Of a stretch of DNA of 45,783 bases, positions 33,056-42,240 are shown one piece after another; the first letter of the stretch is position 1, and each line of letters opens with the position of its first letter. A program made the position numbers and the translations under genes. Under the pieces are notes generated by a model. It was not told where the DNA came from, made no database searches, and saw only the letters and a list, made by a program, of their open reading frames with translations. This DNA is from Oscillospiraceae bacterium (lineage in GTDB: Bacteria; Bacillota; Clostridia; Oscillospirales; CAG-272): NCBI GenBank assembly GCA_015065005.1, contig SVRE01000009.1:1-45783 (forward strand). The letters are read 5' to 3'.

Positions 33056-33084
33056 ATTATATCACAAATGTTTTTAAAAATCAA
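33056..33084 (-). promoter_or_regulatory. Promoter of secG
   Basis: Minus-strand TTGATT (33079-33084), 17-bp spacer, TATAAT (33056-33061), about 45 bp before the secG start; ribosome site CGGAGGA. Confidence 0.65.
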
Positions 33085-33129
33085 TAGCAAATTTAACTTT
33101 TTTTAAAATGTTTTGAAAAAACCTGTTTT

Positions 33130-33579
33130 TTAATTAATTTTTTTGCTATGACACCCACAATGACAGCTTTCCTTAATAGGTGCATTGCTGCATTGCGCGC
33201 ATGTGCCATATATTATAGTCCTACCCGAGCTTACCGTAAAACCATGCTCATTAAAGATATGACTTTCCATGCTGTGCAAAAACTCACAGCTCAAGTGAAT
33301 GAGCCTGCCGCATTTTACACATTTCAGGTGAAAATGCTCACTGCACCCATCCCCATCAATGTATTGGTAACAGGCACCTGTCCCCTCACCAATTATCATT
33401 TTTTTCACAACGCCGTCTTTTTCAAGCTTTTCAAGAGTCCTGTACACAGTAGCCGTGCTGACCACACACCCTTCCTCCTTCAGGTGAAAAATCACATCTG
33501 AGGCAGTAACGTGTGCGTTATTTTCTTTCAGATAAGCCAAAATAACCTCACGCTGCTTGGTTGAATATTCTCCCCGCAT
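33130..33579 (-). CDS. Fur-family metal-responsive regulator
   Basis: 149 residues. A winged-helix domain (about 1-78; HVTASDVIFHLKEEG, STATVYRTLEKLEKDGVVKK) is followed by a metal-binding dimerisation domain. The structural zinc pairs are Cys87/Cys90 (CVKC) and Cys127/Cys130 (CAQC). The regulatory site region has HFH (82-84), Cys98 and His-102/107 candidates. The cysteine in LSCEF is more Zur-like than PerR- or Fur-like, but I cannot settle the metal. The C-terminus carries an extra CHCGCH (139-144), a possible additional metal ligand set that is not a usual part of the family. The ATG overlaps the glyA stop as TAATG, so its translation is coupled to glyA. A link between serine/glycine metabolism and this regulator is not obvious. 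Confidence 0.9.
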   Translation of the reverse strand: MRGEYSTKQREVILAYLKENNAHVTASDVIFHLKEEGCVVSTATVYRTLEKLEKDGVVKKMIIGEGTGACYQYIDGDGCSEHFHLKCVKCGRLIHLSCEFLHSMESHIFNEHGFTVSSGRTIIYGTCAQCSNAPIKESCHCGCHSKKIN

Positions 33580-34823
33580 TACTCGTAAATTGGATACTTT
33601 TCGCAGATTTTTGTAATCTCCGCACGGATATAGTCAGCCTTTTCCTCAAACTCAGTTGCACAAAGCTTGATAAGTTTACCGAGTGTAACCATATCCTCTT
33701 CCTTGAGTCCCCTGGATGTGACAGCAGGAGTACCGATTCTTACACCGCTTGTTACAAAGGGCTTCTCCGGGTCATTTGGTATTGCGTTTTTGTTAACTGT
33801 TATATAGCATTCATCAAGGCGCTTTTCAAGCTCCTTACCTGTAATCGAGAATGGACGAAGGTCAAGAAGCATCAAGTGGTTATCTGTTCCTCCTGAAACA
33901 AGGTTAAAGCCCTCAGCCAAAAGTGTTTCGGCAAGCACCCTTGCATTCTTAACAATCTGCTCCTGGTAAGCCTTGAATTCAGGCTTCAGTGCCTCACCAA
34001 AGCAAACGGCCTTTGACGCAATTGTATGCATAAGCGGACCACCCTGTGTGCCGGGGAAAATCGCCTTGTTGATTTTCTTTGCCATTTCCTCATCGTTACA
34101 AAGGATAAGACCGCCACGTGGTCCCCTTAAGGTCTTATGAGTTGTTGTTGTAACAACATCAGCATAAAGTACGGGATTTGGATGTAAGCCTGCCGCAACA
34201 AGACCTGCAATGTGAGCCATATCTACCATAAAATAAGCGCCCACTGATTTAGCAATTTTCGAAATTCTTTCAAAATCTATAATTCTTGGATATGCGGATG
34301 CGCCTGCAACAATAAGCTTAGGAGTGTTTTCCTTTGCAAGTCTTTCAAGCTCATCATAATCAATAAAGCCATCATCATTAACGCCGTATGATACAAAATT
34401 AAAATAGCTGCCTGACATATTTACAGGGCTACCGTGTGTCAAGTGACCGCCGTGAGCCAAGCTCATTCCAAGCACTGTGTCACCTGGCTGCAAAAGCGCA
34501 AAATAAACAGCGGTATTTGCCTGCGCTCCACTGTGTGGCTGAACATTTGCGTAATTTGCGCCGAAAATCTTGCAAGCTCTTTCAATAGCGATATTTTCAA
34601 CAACGTCAACACACTCACATCCGCCATAATATCTCTTTGCAGGATATCCTTCAGCATATTTATTTGTAAGAGGTGTTCCCATAGCAAGCATAACCGCCTC
34701 GGAAACCAAGTTTTCCGAAGCAATCAGTTCAAGACCTCTCTTCTGTCTTTTAAGCTCCATATTGACTGCGTTTGCAACCTCACCATCGAACTCGCTCAAT
34801 TTTTTAATGATTTCTGTTACCAT
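33579..34823 (-). CDS. glyA: Serine hydroxymethyltransferase
   Basis: 414 residues. This PLP enzyme interconverts serine and glycine with tetrahydrofolate and supplies one-carbon units in the cytosol. The PLP lysine is Lys230 in [14 protein letters not shown]; other conserved blocks are [27 protein letters not shown] and [12 protein letters not shown]. An in-frame ATG 21 nt further upstream exists, but AGGAGAG is correctly spaced only for the ATG at 34821-34823. Its stop overlaps the start of the Fur-family gene by 1 nt. The AGCS symporter at 37547 could supply alanine or glycine, but the genes are not in one operon. Confidence 0.97.
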   Translation of the reverse strand: MVTEIIKKLSEFDGEVANAVNMELKRQKRGLELIASENLVSEAVMLAMGTPLTNKYAEGYPAKRYYGGCECVDVVENIAIERACKIFGANYANVQPHSGAQANTAVYFALLQPGDTVLGMSLAHGGHLTHGSPVNMSGSYFNFVSYGVNDDGFIDYDELERLAKENTPKLIVAGASAYPRIIDFERISKIAKSVGAYFMVDMAHIAGLVAAGLHPNPVLYADVVTTTTHKTLRGPRGGLILCNDEEMAKKINKAIFPGTQGGPLMHTIASKAVCFGEALKPEFKAYQEQIVKNARVLAETLLAEGFNLVSGGTDNHLMLLDLRPFSITGKELEKRLDECYITVNKNAIPNDPEKPFVTSGVRIGTPAVTSRGLKEEDMVTLGKLIKLCATEFEEKADYIRAEITKICEKYPIYE

Positions 34824-34857
34824 TTTCTCTCTCCTGTAAATCAATATTCATATAAGT

Positions 34858-34886
34858 ATTATAGCGGAGACGGCACGTAAAATCAA
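34858..34886 (-). promoter_or_regulatory. Promoter of glyA and the Fur-family gene
   Basis: Minus-strand TTGATT (34881-34886), 17-bp spacer, TATAAT (34858-34863). No riboswitch-like fold was noticed in the short leader. Confidence 0.65.
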
Positions 34887-35020
34887 TACCAAATTTGTCA
34901 ATAGATAAATTTTTCTTTAAAAAATCGCTCCGTAAAGGTAAAAAAATTGAGATTTTTGAAAAATTAGCGGCAGAGTGTATGTTTTTTCGCAAAAATAAAT
35001 AAAAAAGAACAAAAAATTTA

Positions 35021-35049
35021 TTGACAAAAAAAATTTAGTGTTGTATAAT
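35021..35049 (+). promoter_or_regulatory. Consensus promoter of the uL15-like fusion gene
   Basis: TTGACA (35021-35026), 17-bp spacer, TATAAT (35044-35049): full consensus. It is divergent from the glyA promoter; the 34887-35020 stretch is very AT-rich and holds nothing else I can name. Confidence 0.78.
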
Positions 35050-35095
35050 GAAAATACAATTATTATATCTTACATAAAAAGAAAGGCGGATAGAG

Positions 35096-37414
35096 ATGAT
35101 TTTTAACTATTTTGCTGCCATCGACATTTTCAATCTCAGCTTAGTTGGATGCGGTATTGTTTTTGGCGTGGCTTTAGTTTTGCTCATTATGTTCATGGCT
35201 ATTCAATGCAAGGTTACTTACATTGACAACGAGGATGGAAAGAGCGTAATTCACAAGGAGACACATCCATGGCTTGCCAAGGTTGATATCCACAGCGCAA
35301 ACAAAACCGGAAAAAGGCTTGTCGGTTGGAGCACCACTCCTGACGGAAAAACACCGCTTACCAAACACAGGGTGGTTCTTTTCCATTCCATAAAGCTTTA
35401 TGCTATTTGGGCAAACGCAGTTGTACCACAGGCTGTTCCCGTTACAGTTGCAGAAGCACCGGTTGCATTTACCGATGTTGATTACAAGCACGGTATATTC
35501 GTTAAGTTCAATTACATCAATCCGCAGACTGATGAAATTATTACAAGCGAGGGCTTCAAGCTTAATGCAGTTGTTCCTCAAGAGAATGTTGACGGATGGG
35601 CGCTTGAGCCAAACGGTTCAATACTCTTAAAGGACGGAACTGAAACTCACGTGTTCAACATCGACCTTTACCCTGTTAGTGCGCTTGCTGACAGCGGTTA
35701 TGTTGCTCCAACAAAAATATTCACAGGAAAGAGCGTTGTTGACCTTTCTTACACTATATCCGGTACAGACACAGTTGTTTACAAGGAATCTCACTATGTC
35801 ACACTTAAGCTTCCTATGAGCTCTCGTTTTGATAGAAAGTTCATTGGTTGGAGCACCATGGCTGACGGTGATGCTACTATTGAAAGAACTGATGTTGACT
35901 GTGTATTCAACATTCCTTTATTCTCTATCGGTGACGTTGCTGAGCAAGAACCGGTTGTTGAGGAAGCTCCTGTTGTTGAAGAGGTTGTTGAAGAGGTTGT
36001 CGAGGAAGTAGTTGAAGAAGTTGTCGAAGAGACTGTTGAGAAAGTAGTTGAGGAGACTGTCGAAGAAGTTGTTGAGGAAGTAGTTGAAGAAGCTGCAGAA
36101 AAGCCTCTTTACGAAGAAGTTATCGAAGAATACGCTCCACAGCATGAGGGAACAGTTGAAGAGGTTGTTGAAGAGGTTGTTGAAGAGGTTGCTCCTGTTG
36201 AAGAGGTTGCTTCTGTTGAAGAACCTGCTCCGGTTATTGAAGAGCCTGCCGAACCTGTTCTTGTTCCTACATATTACGATAACGAAGGCAACAAAATTGA
36301 TATTAAGTATAGCCGTAGCTTTACAGCAAACCTCATCCAAAGCGATGACACGGTAAAGGATTACTACAGTGAGCTTAAAAATCATATCCTTTCATACAAG
36401 GGAGTTAAATCCAGAATCAGTTGGAAGTTTGATAGCTACAACAGAGGTAGAGATCAGCTCTTTAAGATCAAACTCCGCGGTAAGACAATTTGCTTGTACT
36501 GTGCGCTTGATCCAAATGAATTTGACCAATCCAAATATCATCACGAGGCAATCGATGCTAAGATATTTGAGGACGTTCCGATGCTTGTTAAGATTAAGAG
36601 CGGTCTCGGTCTCAGAAAAGCAAAAGAGCTTGTTGATTTCGTAATGGCAAGATTCGAAATTGAAAAGGATGAGAAAGCAAAGGTTATTGACTATGTTAAG
36701 GAAAATCCTTACGAGCCAAACGAACCACTTATTGCTCGAGGACTTATAAAAGCCCTTATTGCAGATGATGCTGTTGTTGTTATGTCCTCCAAGCCAAAGG
36801 AAGAGGTTGTTGAAGCAGCTCCCGTGGTGGAAGAGGTTGTGGTTGAAGAGCCTGTAGCCGAAGAGGTTGTTGCCAAGGAGCCTGCAGCTGAAGAGGTTGT
36901 AGTCGAAGAGCCTGTAGCCGAAGAGGTTGTAGTCGAAGAGCCTGTAGCCGAAGAGGTTGTAGTCGAAGAGCCTGTAATCGAAGAACCTGCAGCTGAAGAG
37001 GTTGTGGTTGAAGAGGTTGTGGTTGAAGAAACTCCTGCTGAAGAACCATATATTGAGCCTGAGGTTGTGGTAGAAAGCGTAAGCGCTGAAGAAGCACACC
37101 AGATTATTGAGGAAAAGCATATTGAGGTTCACATTGAAGAAGGTGTTGATTACATCAATGCAGGTGACAGCAAGAAGGCTATTGTAAACATCGACACACT
37201 TTCTAAGAACTATAATGCAGGTGATATTGTTACAATCCAATCAATGAAGGACAAAAAGCTCATTGAAAAGAAGGCGAAATGCGTTAAAGTTCTTGCAAGG
37301 GGCGTTCTTGATAAACCACTTAGAATTATGGCGGGTGAGTTCTCCGGAACTGCTGTTGAAATGATTCTTTTGACAGGCGGTCAAGCAATGCACGTTGAAT
37401 ACAAAATTAAATAA
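35096..37414 (+). CDS. Membrane-anchored acidic-repeat protein with C-terminal uL15-like domain
   Basis: 772 residues. One membrane segment (about 12-37) is near the N-terminus. It is followed by about three InlB-like units (about 41-105, 125-200, 205-275; LVGWSTTPDG ... LYAIW), a Glu/Val repeat region (about 280-395, VEEVVEE), a conserved alpha/beta domain (about 405-500; SRSFTANLIQSDDTVKDYYS, ISWKFDSYNRGRDQLFKI) and a second acidic repeat region (about 565-660, EEVVVEEPVA, 30-bp DNA units at 36841-36990). The last 80 residues (VNIDTLSKNYNAGDIVT ... AKCVKVLARGVLDKPLRI) resemble the C-terminal half of ribosomal protein uL15. The middle domain is one I recall as widespread in Clostridia proteins of unknown function. 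Start: ATG after AAAGGCGG. Sidedness and function are unknown; a membrane-ribosome tether is one speculation. Confidence 0.85.
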   Translation: MIFNYFAAIDIFNLSLVGCGIVFGVALVLLIMFMAIQCKVTYIDNEDGKSVIHKETHPWLAKVDIHSANKTGKRLVGWSTTPDGKTPLTKHRVVLFHSIKLYAIWANAVVPQAVPVTVAEAPVAFTDVDYKHGIFVKFNYINPQTDEIITSEGFKLNAVVPQENVDGWALEPNGSILLKDGTETHVFNIDLYPVSALADSGYVAPTKIFTGKSVVDLSYTISGTDTVVYKESHYVTLKLPMSSRFDRKFIGWSTMADGDATIERTDVDCVFNIPLFSIGDVAEQEPVVEEAPVVEEVVEEVVEEVVEEVVEETVEKVVEETVEEVVEEVVEEAAEKPLYEEVIEEYAPQHEGTVEEVVEEVVEEVAPVEEVASVEEPAPVIEEPAEPVLVPTYYDNEGNKIDIKYSRSFTANLIQSDDTVKDYYSELKNHILSYKGVKSRISWKFDSYNRGRDQLFKIKLRGKTICLYCALDPNEFDQSKYHHEAIDAKIFEDVPMLVKIKSGLGLRKAKELVDFVMARFEIEKDEKAKVIDYVKENPYEPNEPLIARGLIKALIADDAVVVMSSKPKEEVVEAAPVVEEVVVEEPVAEEVVAKEPAAEEVVVEEPVAEEVVVEEPVAEEVVVEEPVIEEPAAEEVVVEEVVVEETPAEEPYIEPEVVVESVSAEEAHQIIEEKHIEVHIEEGVDYINAGDSKKAIVNIDTLSKNYNAGDIVTIQSMKDKKLIEKKAKCVKVLARGVLDKPLRIMAGEFSGTAVEMILLTGGQAMHVEYKIK
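36841..36990 (+). repeat. 30-bp coding minisatellite
   Basis: Five consecutive 30-bp units of the type AGTCGAAGAGCCTGTAGCCG plus AAGAGGTTGT encode a ten-residue acidic repeat. Two adjacent units are identical, showing recent expansion in frame. Confidence 0.85.
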
Positions 37415-37417
37415 TTT

Positions 37418-37447
37418 AAAAGGCAGCTGTTTTATCAGCTGCCTTTT
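37418..37447 (+). terminator. Terminator of the uL15-like fusion gene
   Basis: AAAAGGCAGCTG (37418-37429) pairs with CAGCTGCCTTTT (37436-37447), loop TTTTAT. Confidence 0.9.
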
Positions 37448-37490
37448 GTATTGCACCATAAGCTTGGGCAGCCAACAATTTTGCATATCA

Positions 37491-37527
37491 AAAAGGTGTA
37501 ACCAAATCAAGCTTGGCTACACCTTTT
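37491..37527 (-). terminator. Terminator of the AGCS symporter gene
   Basis: AAAAGGTGTAACCAA (37491-37505) pairs with TTGGCTACACCTTTT (37513-37527) with one mismatch that becomes G-U on the minus strand. The A-run gives the U-tract for the minus-strand gene. It forms a convergent terminator pair with 37418-37447. Confidence 0.85.
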
Positions 37528-37546
37528 CATTATATTAAACTGATAA

Positions 37547-39031
37547 TTACTTTAACTCCGGCAATTCTTTTTTGTTTTTAAACTTAGTAAGGGATGCAAC
37601 CAATCCGCCGAGGGCAAACAATGCTATTACGTTTGGAATTACCATTAAGTTGTTAAACAAATCCGAAAGACCCCAAACAAAGGAGTTCTTAAACACTGCG
37701 CCCGCAAAAACGCAAATCGTTGCCAAAATTGAATACGCAAGGGTTACCTTTTTGCCAAAAAGATAATTAAAGTTGATTTTTCCGAAGAAATTCCAGCTGA
37801 TTATAGTTGAGAAAGCAAAGAAGAACAAGCAAACTGCAACGAATATGCTACCCACTGCATTTCCCACACTCTCGTTGCCACCAAACAATGTTGTAAATGT
37901 CATTTGGAATGCTTTTTGTACCATATTTCCGTCAGTCAAGCCCTGCGCCCTTGCCAAATCGGTAAATGATGCGCCCGAAACATCGACCAGCTCTCCTGTA
38001 ATGCTTGCCAAGGGCCCATCACCCACATACAGCGTACTCAAAATAACAAGTGCTGTCATTGTCAAAGCCACAAATGTGTCTATGAACACGCCAACCATCG
38101 CGCATACGCCCTGGTCATGTGGATTTTTAACGTCCGCCTGTGCGTGCGCGTGCGGGGTTGAGCCCATTCCTGCCTCATTTGAGAACAAGCCGCGCTGTGC
38201 GCCCTTTTGAACAGCCTTGACAATAGCAGAGCCAAGACCGCCGCCGATAATTGCCTGAGGAACAAAAGCACACTTAAAAATTGAGCCGATTGCTAACGGA
38301 ACATTCTTTATATTAATGATAAGAACCAAAAGTCCACCAAGAATATACATAATTGCCATAACAGGAACCATCTTCTCTGTTACAGAAGCAATTCTCTTTA
38401 TGCCGCCTATGAAAATAGAGGATGCCAAAACAGCAATTATAATACCAATCACCCACAAATATCCGGAAATGTCCACACCAAAGGACTCAAACACGCCGGA
38501 AATACTTGTTGCTATTGAATTTGACTGTACCATTGCACCAATAAATCCGCAAGCAATAATTATCGCCACTGCAAAAAAGCCAGCCAACGCCTTACCCACC
38601 TTGCCTTTGAATGCGTGCTTTATATAGTAAACAGGACCGCCGTGTACTTCTCCGTTTTTGTCCACTGTTTTTGTCTTTTGCGCAAGCACCGCCTCGGCAT
38701 AGTTTGTTGCCATTCCTAAGAAAGCAATAACCCACATCCAAAAAATAGCACCCGGACCGCCAACTAAAATGGCACCGCAGGCACCCACAATGTTGCCGGT
38801 GCCGACCTGCGCCGCAACAGCGGTTGCCAACGCTTGGAATGATGAAACACCGCTTACGCTATTTTTCCCTTGCTTTGCAAAGACCCTTTTAAAGCCCTCA
38901 CCAAAGCAACGGATTTGAACGAACTTAGTTTTAATTGAATAGTAAATGCCAACACCCACCAGCAGAATCACAAGAATATAACCTGACATATAGTCGTTAA
39001 TAAAGCTAACCGCCTTTTCAAGCCACTCCAT
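37547..39031 (-). CDS. Alanine/glycine:cation symporter, AGCS family
   Basis: 494 residues with about ten to eleven hydrophobic segments. AGCS carriers import alanine or glycine with Na+ (or H+) across the cytoplasmic membrane. Family blocks are VGTGNIVGACGAILVGGPGA, MATNYAEAVLAQKTK, NEAGMGSTPHAHAQADVKNP and GGGLGSAIVKAVQKGAQRGL. A longer frame would begin nine codons upstream, but GGAGG is correctly placed for the ATG at 39029-39031 (MEWLEKAVSF), so that start is used. It has its own promoter and terminator, a single-gene unit divergent from ppdK. Confidence 0.94.
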   Translation of the reverse strand: MEWLEKAVSFINDYMSGYILVILLVGVGIYYSIKTKFVQIRCFGEGFKRVFAKQGKNSVSGVSSFQALATAVAAQVGTGNIVGACGAILVGGPGAIFWMWVIAFLGMATNYAEAVLAQKTKTVDKNGEVHGGPVYYIKHAFKGKVGKALAGFFAVAIIIACGFIGAMVQSNSIATSISGVFESFGVDISGYLWVIGIIIAVLASSIFIGGIKRIASVTEKMVPVMAIMYILGGLLVLIINIKNVPLAIGSIFKCAFVPQAIIGGGLGSAIVKAVQKGAQRGLFSNEAGMGSTPHAHAQADVKNPHDQGVCAMVGVFIDTFVALTMTALVILSTLYVGDGPLASITGELVDVSGASFTDLARAQGLTDGNMVQKAFQMTFTTLFGGNESVGNAVGSIFVAVCLFFFAFSTIISWNFFGKINFNYLFGKKVTLAYSILATICVFAGAVFKNSFVWGLSDLFNNLMVIPNVIALFALGGLVASLTKFKNKKELPELK

Positions 39032-39067
39032 AAAGCCCTCCCAATGACAAAGATTCATATGTCAAAA

Positions 39068-39096
39068 ATTTTAACATACAAATCTCTTTTTGTCAA
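39068..39096 (-). promoter_or_regulatory. Promoter of the AGCS symporter gene
   Basis: Minus-strand TTGACA (39091-39096), 17-bp spacer, TAAAAT (39068-39073), about 37 bp upstream of the start. Confidence 0.7.
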
Positions 39097-39312
39097 CAGC
39101 GACTCTTCCTTTTATTTATAAATAAGCACGGGTTGATGATAATATTAGATTGATAAGCTGACATATTAGTATCACATTTTATTTCAAAACGGTTTTCAAT
39201 ACTTATTTTGTCGATTTTTTGTGAAATTCCTACAATATTATTATATATATTCACTTGTTTTTTAGAATTTTTCAAAAATATTACAATTTAAGGTAAAAAT
39301 TTTAAAAAAATA

Positions 39313-39341
39313 TTCCAATACGCAAAATTTTGTGCTATAAT
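39313..39341 (+). promoter_or_regulatory. Extended -10 promoter of ppdK
   Basis: TGCTATAAT (39333-39341) is an extended -10 with TATAAT at 39336-39341; TTCCAA (39313-39318) is a weak -35 at 17 bp. The leader of about 70 nt contains GTGTGCG...CGCAAACAC, able to form a small hairpin. The rest of 39097-39312 is AT-rich with nothing recognised. Confidence 0.65.
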
Positions 39342-39417
39342 TATCGTGTGCGCCCAGAAATGCGGACGCAAACACAAATCAGTTTAGTTAATATTTTATA
39401 TGGAGGTACTTAAGAGA

Positions 39418-42054
39418 ATGAGTACAAAGAAGTATGTTTACCTCTTTAAAGAGGGCGACGCAACAATGAGAGAAATTCTCGGCGGTAAGGGTGCTAACCT
39501 TGCTGAAATGACCAAGATCGGTCTTCCTGTTCCACAGGGCTTCACTATTTCTACTGAGGCTTGTACACAGTACTATGAGGACGGCAGACAGATTAATGAT
39601 GAAATCCAGGCACAGATCATGGAATACATCGACAAAATGGAAGCTATCACAGGCAAGAAGTTCGGTGATAAGGAAAATCCACTTCTCGTTTCCGTTCGTT
39701 CCGGTGCTAGAGCTTCAATGCCAGGTATGATGGACACAATCCTTAACCTCGGTCTTAACGAAGAGGTTGTTAATGTAATGGCTGAAAAGTCCGGCAATGC
39801 TCGTTGGGCTTGGGACTGCTACAGAAGATTTATCCAGATGTATTCTGACGTAGTTATGGAAGTTGGTAAGAAGTACTTTGAAGAGCTTATCGACAAGATG
39901 AAGGAAGAAAAGGGTGTTACCCAGGACGTTGAGCTTAGCGCTGACGACCTTAAGGAGCTTGCTAACCAATTCAAGGCTGAGTACAAGGGCAAGATCGGTG
40001 CTGACTTCCCATCTGATCCTAAGGAACAGCTCATGGGCGCGGTTAAGGCTGTATTCCGTTCTTGGGACAACCCACGTGCTAACTACTACAGAATGCAGAA
40101 CGAAATCCCATATTCTTGGGGTACTGCTGTAAACGTACAGGCAATGGCATTCGGTAACATGGGTGATGACTGTGGTACCGGTGTTGCATTTACACGTGAC
40201 CCTGCAACAGGTGAGAAGAAGCTCATGGGTGAGTTCCTTCCTAACGCACAGGGTGAGGACGTTGTTGCCGGCGTACGTACACCATATCCAATTGCACAGA
40301 TGGCTGAAATGTTCCCAGAAGCATATAAGCAGTTCGTAGAGGTTTGCCAGATTCTTGAAGACCACTACAGAGACATGCAGGATATGGAGTTCACTGTTGA
40401 ACACGGTAAGCTTTACATGCTCCAGACAAGAAACGGTAAGAGAACTGCAAAAGCAGCTCTTAAGATTGCTGTTGACCTTGTTAACGAGGGTATGATTTCC
40501 AAGGAGCAGGCGCTCTTGATGATCGATCCTAAGCAGCTTGACGCTCTTCTCCACCCACAGTTTGATGCTAAGGCATTGAAGGCTGCTAAGCCTGTTGCTT
40601 CTGCTCTTCCTGCATCTCCAGGTGCTGCTTGCGGTAAGATTGTATTTACTGCTGAGGACGCAGTTGAATGGGGCAAGGCTGGCGAAAAGGTTGTTCTTGT
40701 TCGTCTTGAAACATCTCCTGAAGATATCGAGGGTATGCACTACTCACAGGGTATCTTGACCGTTCGTGGCGGTATGACATCTCACGCAGCCGTTGTTGCT
40801 CGTGGTATGGGTACTTGCTGTGTATCCGGTTGCGGCGCTATTAAGATGGATGAAGAAAACAAGAAGTTCGTTCTTGACGGTAGAACATATGTTGAGGGTG
40901 ATTACATTTCTCTTGACGGTTCTACAGGTAATATTTACGGTGAGGCTATTCCAACCGTTCCAGCTTCTGTTGACGGTGAGTTTGGTATCATCATGGCTTG
41001 GGCTGACGAATACAGACAGCTCCAGGTTAGAACAAACGCTGACACACCTGTTGACGCTCAGACAGCAAGAAGATTCGGTGCTGAGGGTATCGGTCTTTGC
41101 CGTACAGAGCACATGTTCTTCGAGCCAGACAGAATTTCCGCTATCCGTGAAATGATCTGCTCTGACACTGTTGAAGAAAGAGAAGCAGCTCTTGCTAAGC
41201 TTCTTCCAATGCAGCAGGGCGACTTTGAGAAGCTTTATGAGGCTCTTGAAGGCAACCCGGTTACTATCCGTTTCTTGGATCCACCTCTCCACGAGTTTGT
41301 TCCTACTGAAGAAAAGGATATTGAGCTTCTTGCACAGACACAGGGCAAGACAGTTGAAGATATTAAGAATATCATCTCTTCTCTCCATGAGTTCAACCCA
41401 ATGATGGGTCACCGTGGATGCCGTTTGACTGTAACATATCCAGAAATCGCTAAGATGCAGACAAGAGCTGTTATCCGTGCGGCTATCAATGTTAAGAAGG
41501 CTCATCCAGATTGGAACATTGTTCCTGAAATCATGATTCCATTGGTTGGCGAACTCAAAGAATTCAACTTCGTTAAGAAGATCGTTGTAGCAGTTGCTGA
41601 CGAGGAAATCGCTAATGCAGGCTCTGACCTTAAGTATGAGGTTGGTACAATGATGGAAATTCCAAGAGCTTGTATCACAGCTGACGAAATTGCTAAGGAC
41701 GCTGAGTTCTTCTGCTTCGGTACAAACGACCTTACCCAGATGACATTCGGCTTCAGCCGTGATGACGCCGGTAAGTTCTTGACCGCTTACTACGAAAGCA
41801 AGATTTACGAAAACGATCCATTCGCAAGAATTGACCAAAACGGTGTTGGTAAGCTTATGTCCATGGCTGTTGACATGGGTAAGGAAGTAAGACCTAACAT
41901 GCACATTGGTATCTGTGGCGAGCACGGTGGTGACCCAACATCTGTTGAGTTCTGCCATAAGATTGGCCTGTCCTATGTATCATGCTCACCATTCAGAGTT
42001 CCGATTGCAAGACTTGCTGCTGCTCAGGCTGCTATTAAGAACCCAAGAAAGTAA
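39418..42054 (+). CDS. ppdK: Pyruvate, phosphate dikinase
   Basis: 878 residues, the normal length. It interconverts pyruvate + ATP + Pi and PEP + AMP + PPi in the cytosol, and in anaerobes often runs toward pyruvate in PPi-linked glycolysis. The N-terminal ATP-grasp region (GGKGANLAEMTKIGLPVPQGF, SVRSGARASMPGMMDTILN in part) is followed by the phosphohistidine swivel domain with His456 in GGMTSHAAVVARG and the C-terminal PEP/pyruvate barrel (GAEGIGLCRTEHMF, GTNDLTQMTFGFSRDD, catalytic Cys in SYVSCSPFRVPIARLAAAQA). The start is the ATG at 39418, 11 nt after GGAGG; an ATG at 39400 overlaps that ribosome site. Codon choice is more uniform than in the neighbours (frequent CTT, GGT, GCT), typical of a highly expressed gene. 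It is transcribed alone. Confidence 0.98.
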   Translation: MSTKKYVYLFKEGDATMREILGGKGANLAEMTKIGLPVPQGFTISTEACTQYYEDGRQINDEIQAQIMEYIDKMEAITGKKFGDKENPLLVSVRSGARASMPGMMDTILNLGLNEEVVNVMAEKSGNARWAWDCYRRFIQMYSDVVMEVGKKYFEELIDKMKEEKGVTQDVELSADDLKELANQFKAEYKGKIGADFPSDPKEQLMGAVKAVFRSWDNPRANYYRMQNEIPYSWGTAVNVQAMAFGNMGDDCGTGVAFTRDPATGEKKLMGEFLPNAQGEDVVAGVRTPYPIAQMAEMFPEAYKQFVEVCQILEDHYRDMQDMEFTVEHGKLYMLQTRNGKRTAKAALKIAVDLVNEGMISKEQALLMIDPKQLDALLHPQFDAKALKAAKPVASALPASPGAACGKIVFTAEDAVEWGKAGEKVVLVRLETSPEDIEGMHYSQGILTVRGGMTSHAAVVARGMGTCCVSGCGAIKMDEENKKFVLDGRTYVEGDYISLDGSTGNIYGEAIPTVPASVDGEFGIIMAWADEYRQLQVRTNADTPVDAQTARRFGAEGIGLCRTEHMFFEPDRISAIREMICSDTVEEREAALAKLLPMQQGDFEKLYEALEGNPVTIRFLDPPLHEFVPTEEKDIELLAQTQGKTVEDIKNIISSLHEFNPMMGHRGCRLTVTYPEIAKMQTRAVIRAAINVKKAHPDWNIVPEIMIPLVGELKEFNFVKKIVVAVADEEIANAGSDLKYEVGTMMEIPRACITADEIAKDAEFFCFGTNDLTQMTFGFSRDDAGKFLTAYYESKIYENDPFARIDQNGVGKLMSMAVDMGKEVRPNMHIGICGEHGGDPTSVEFCHKIGLSYVSCSPFRVPIARLAAAQAAIKNPRK

Positions 42055-42095
42055 TTTCAGGGCTTGATTTTCTGACAGCTTTATAAAAATAAATC

Positions 42096-42132
42096 ACGAC
42101 CTTGCAGAATTTCTTCTGCAAGGTCGTTTTTT
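42096..42132 (+). terminator. Terminator of ppdK
   Basis: ACGACCTTGCAGA (42096-42108) pairs with TCTGCAAGGTCGT (42115-42127), 6-nt loop, then a T-run to 42132. Confidence 0.93.
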
Positions 42133-42240
42133 CGTAAGTCACCTTAAGAATAAATAATTTTTACCGATATGGCGCATTGAAAGTATAGGGACAACGCATT
42201 TTTACCGCAATGCCCATTAAAAACAATAGTTTTTGTTTAC

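Noticed and set aside
34824-35095. A riboswitch in the glyA/fusion-gene divergent region.
   Set aside because: Leaders are short and AT-rich, and no glycine-, SAM- or folate-type conserved core was seen.
36392-37240. A 282-codon minus-strand frame opposite the uL15-like fusion gene.
   Set aside because: It is the antisense of GAA/GTT-rich repeats, giving a Phe/Asn/Leu-rich translation. No start signals.
39715-41958. Two long minus-strand open frames (341 and 404 codons) opposite ppdK.
   Set aside because: They lie entirely antisense to an intact, highly conserved enzyme gene with strong codon bias, have Cys/Leu/Asn-rich translations without motifs, and no ribosome site.
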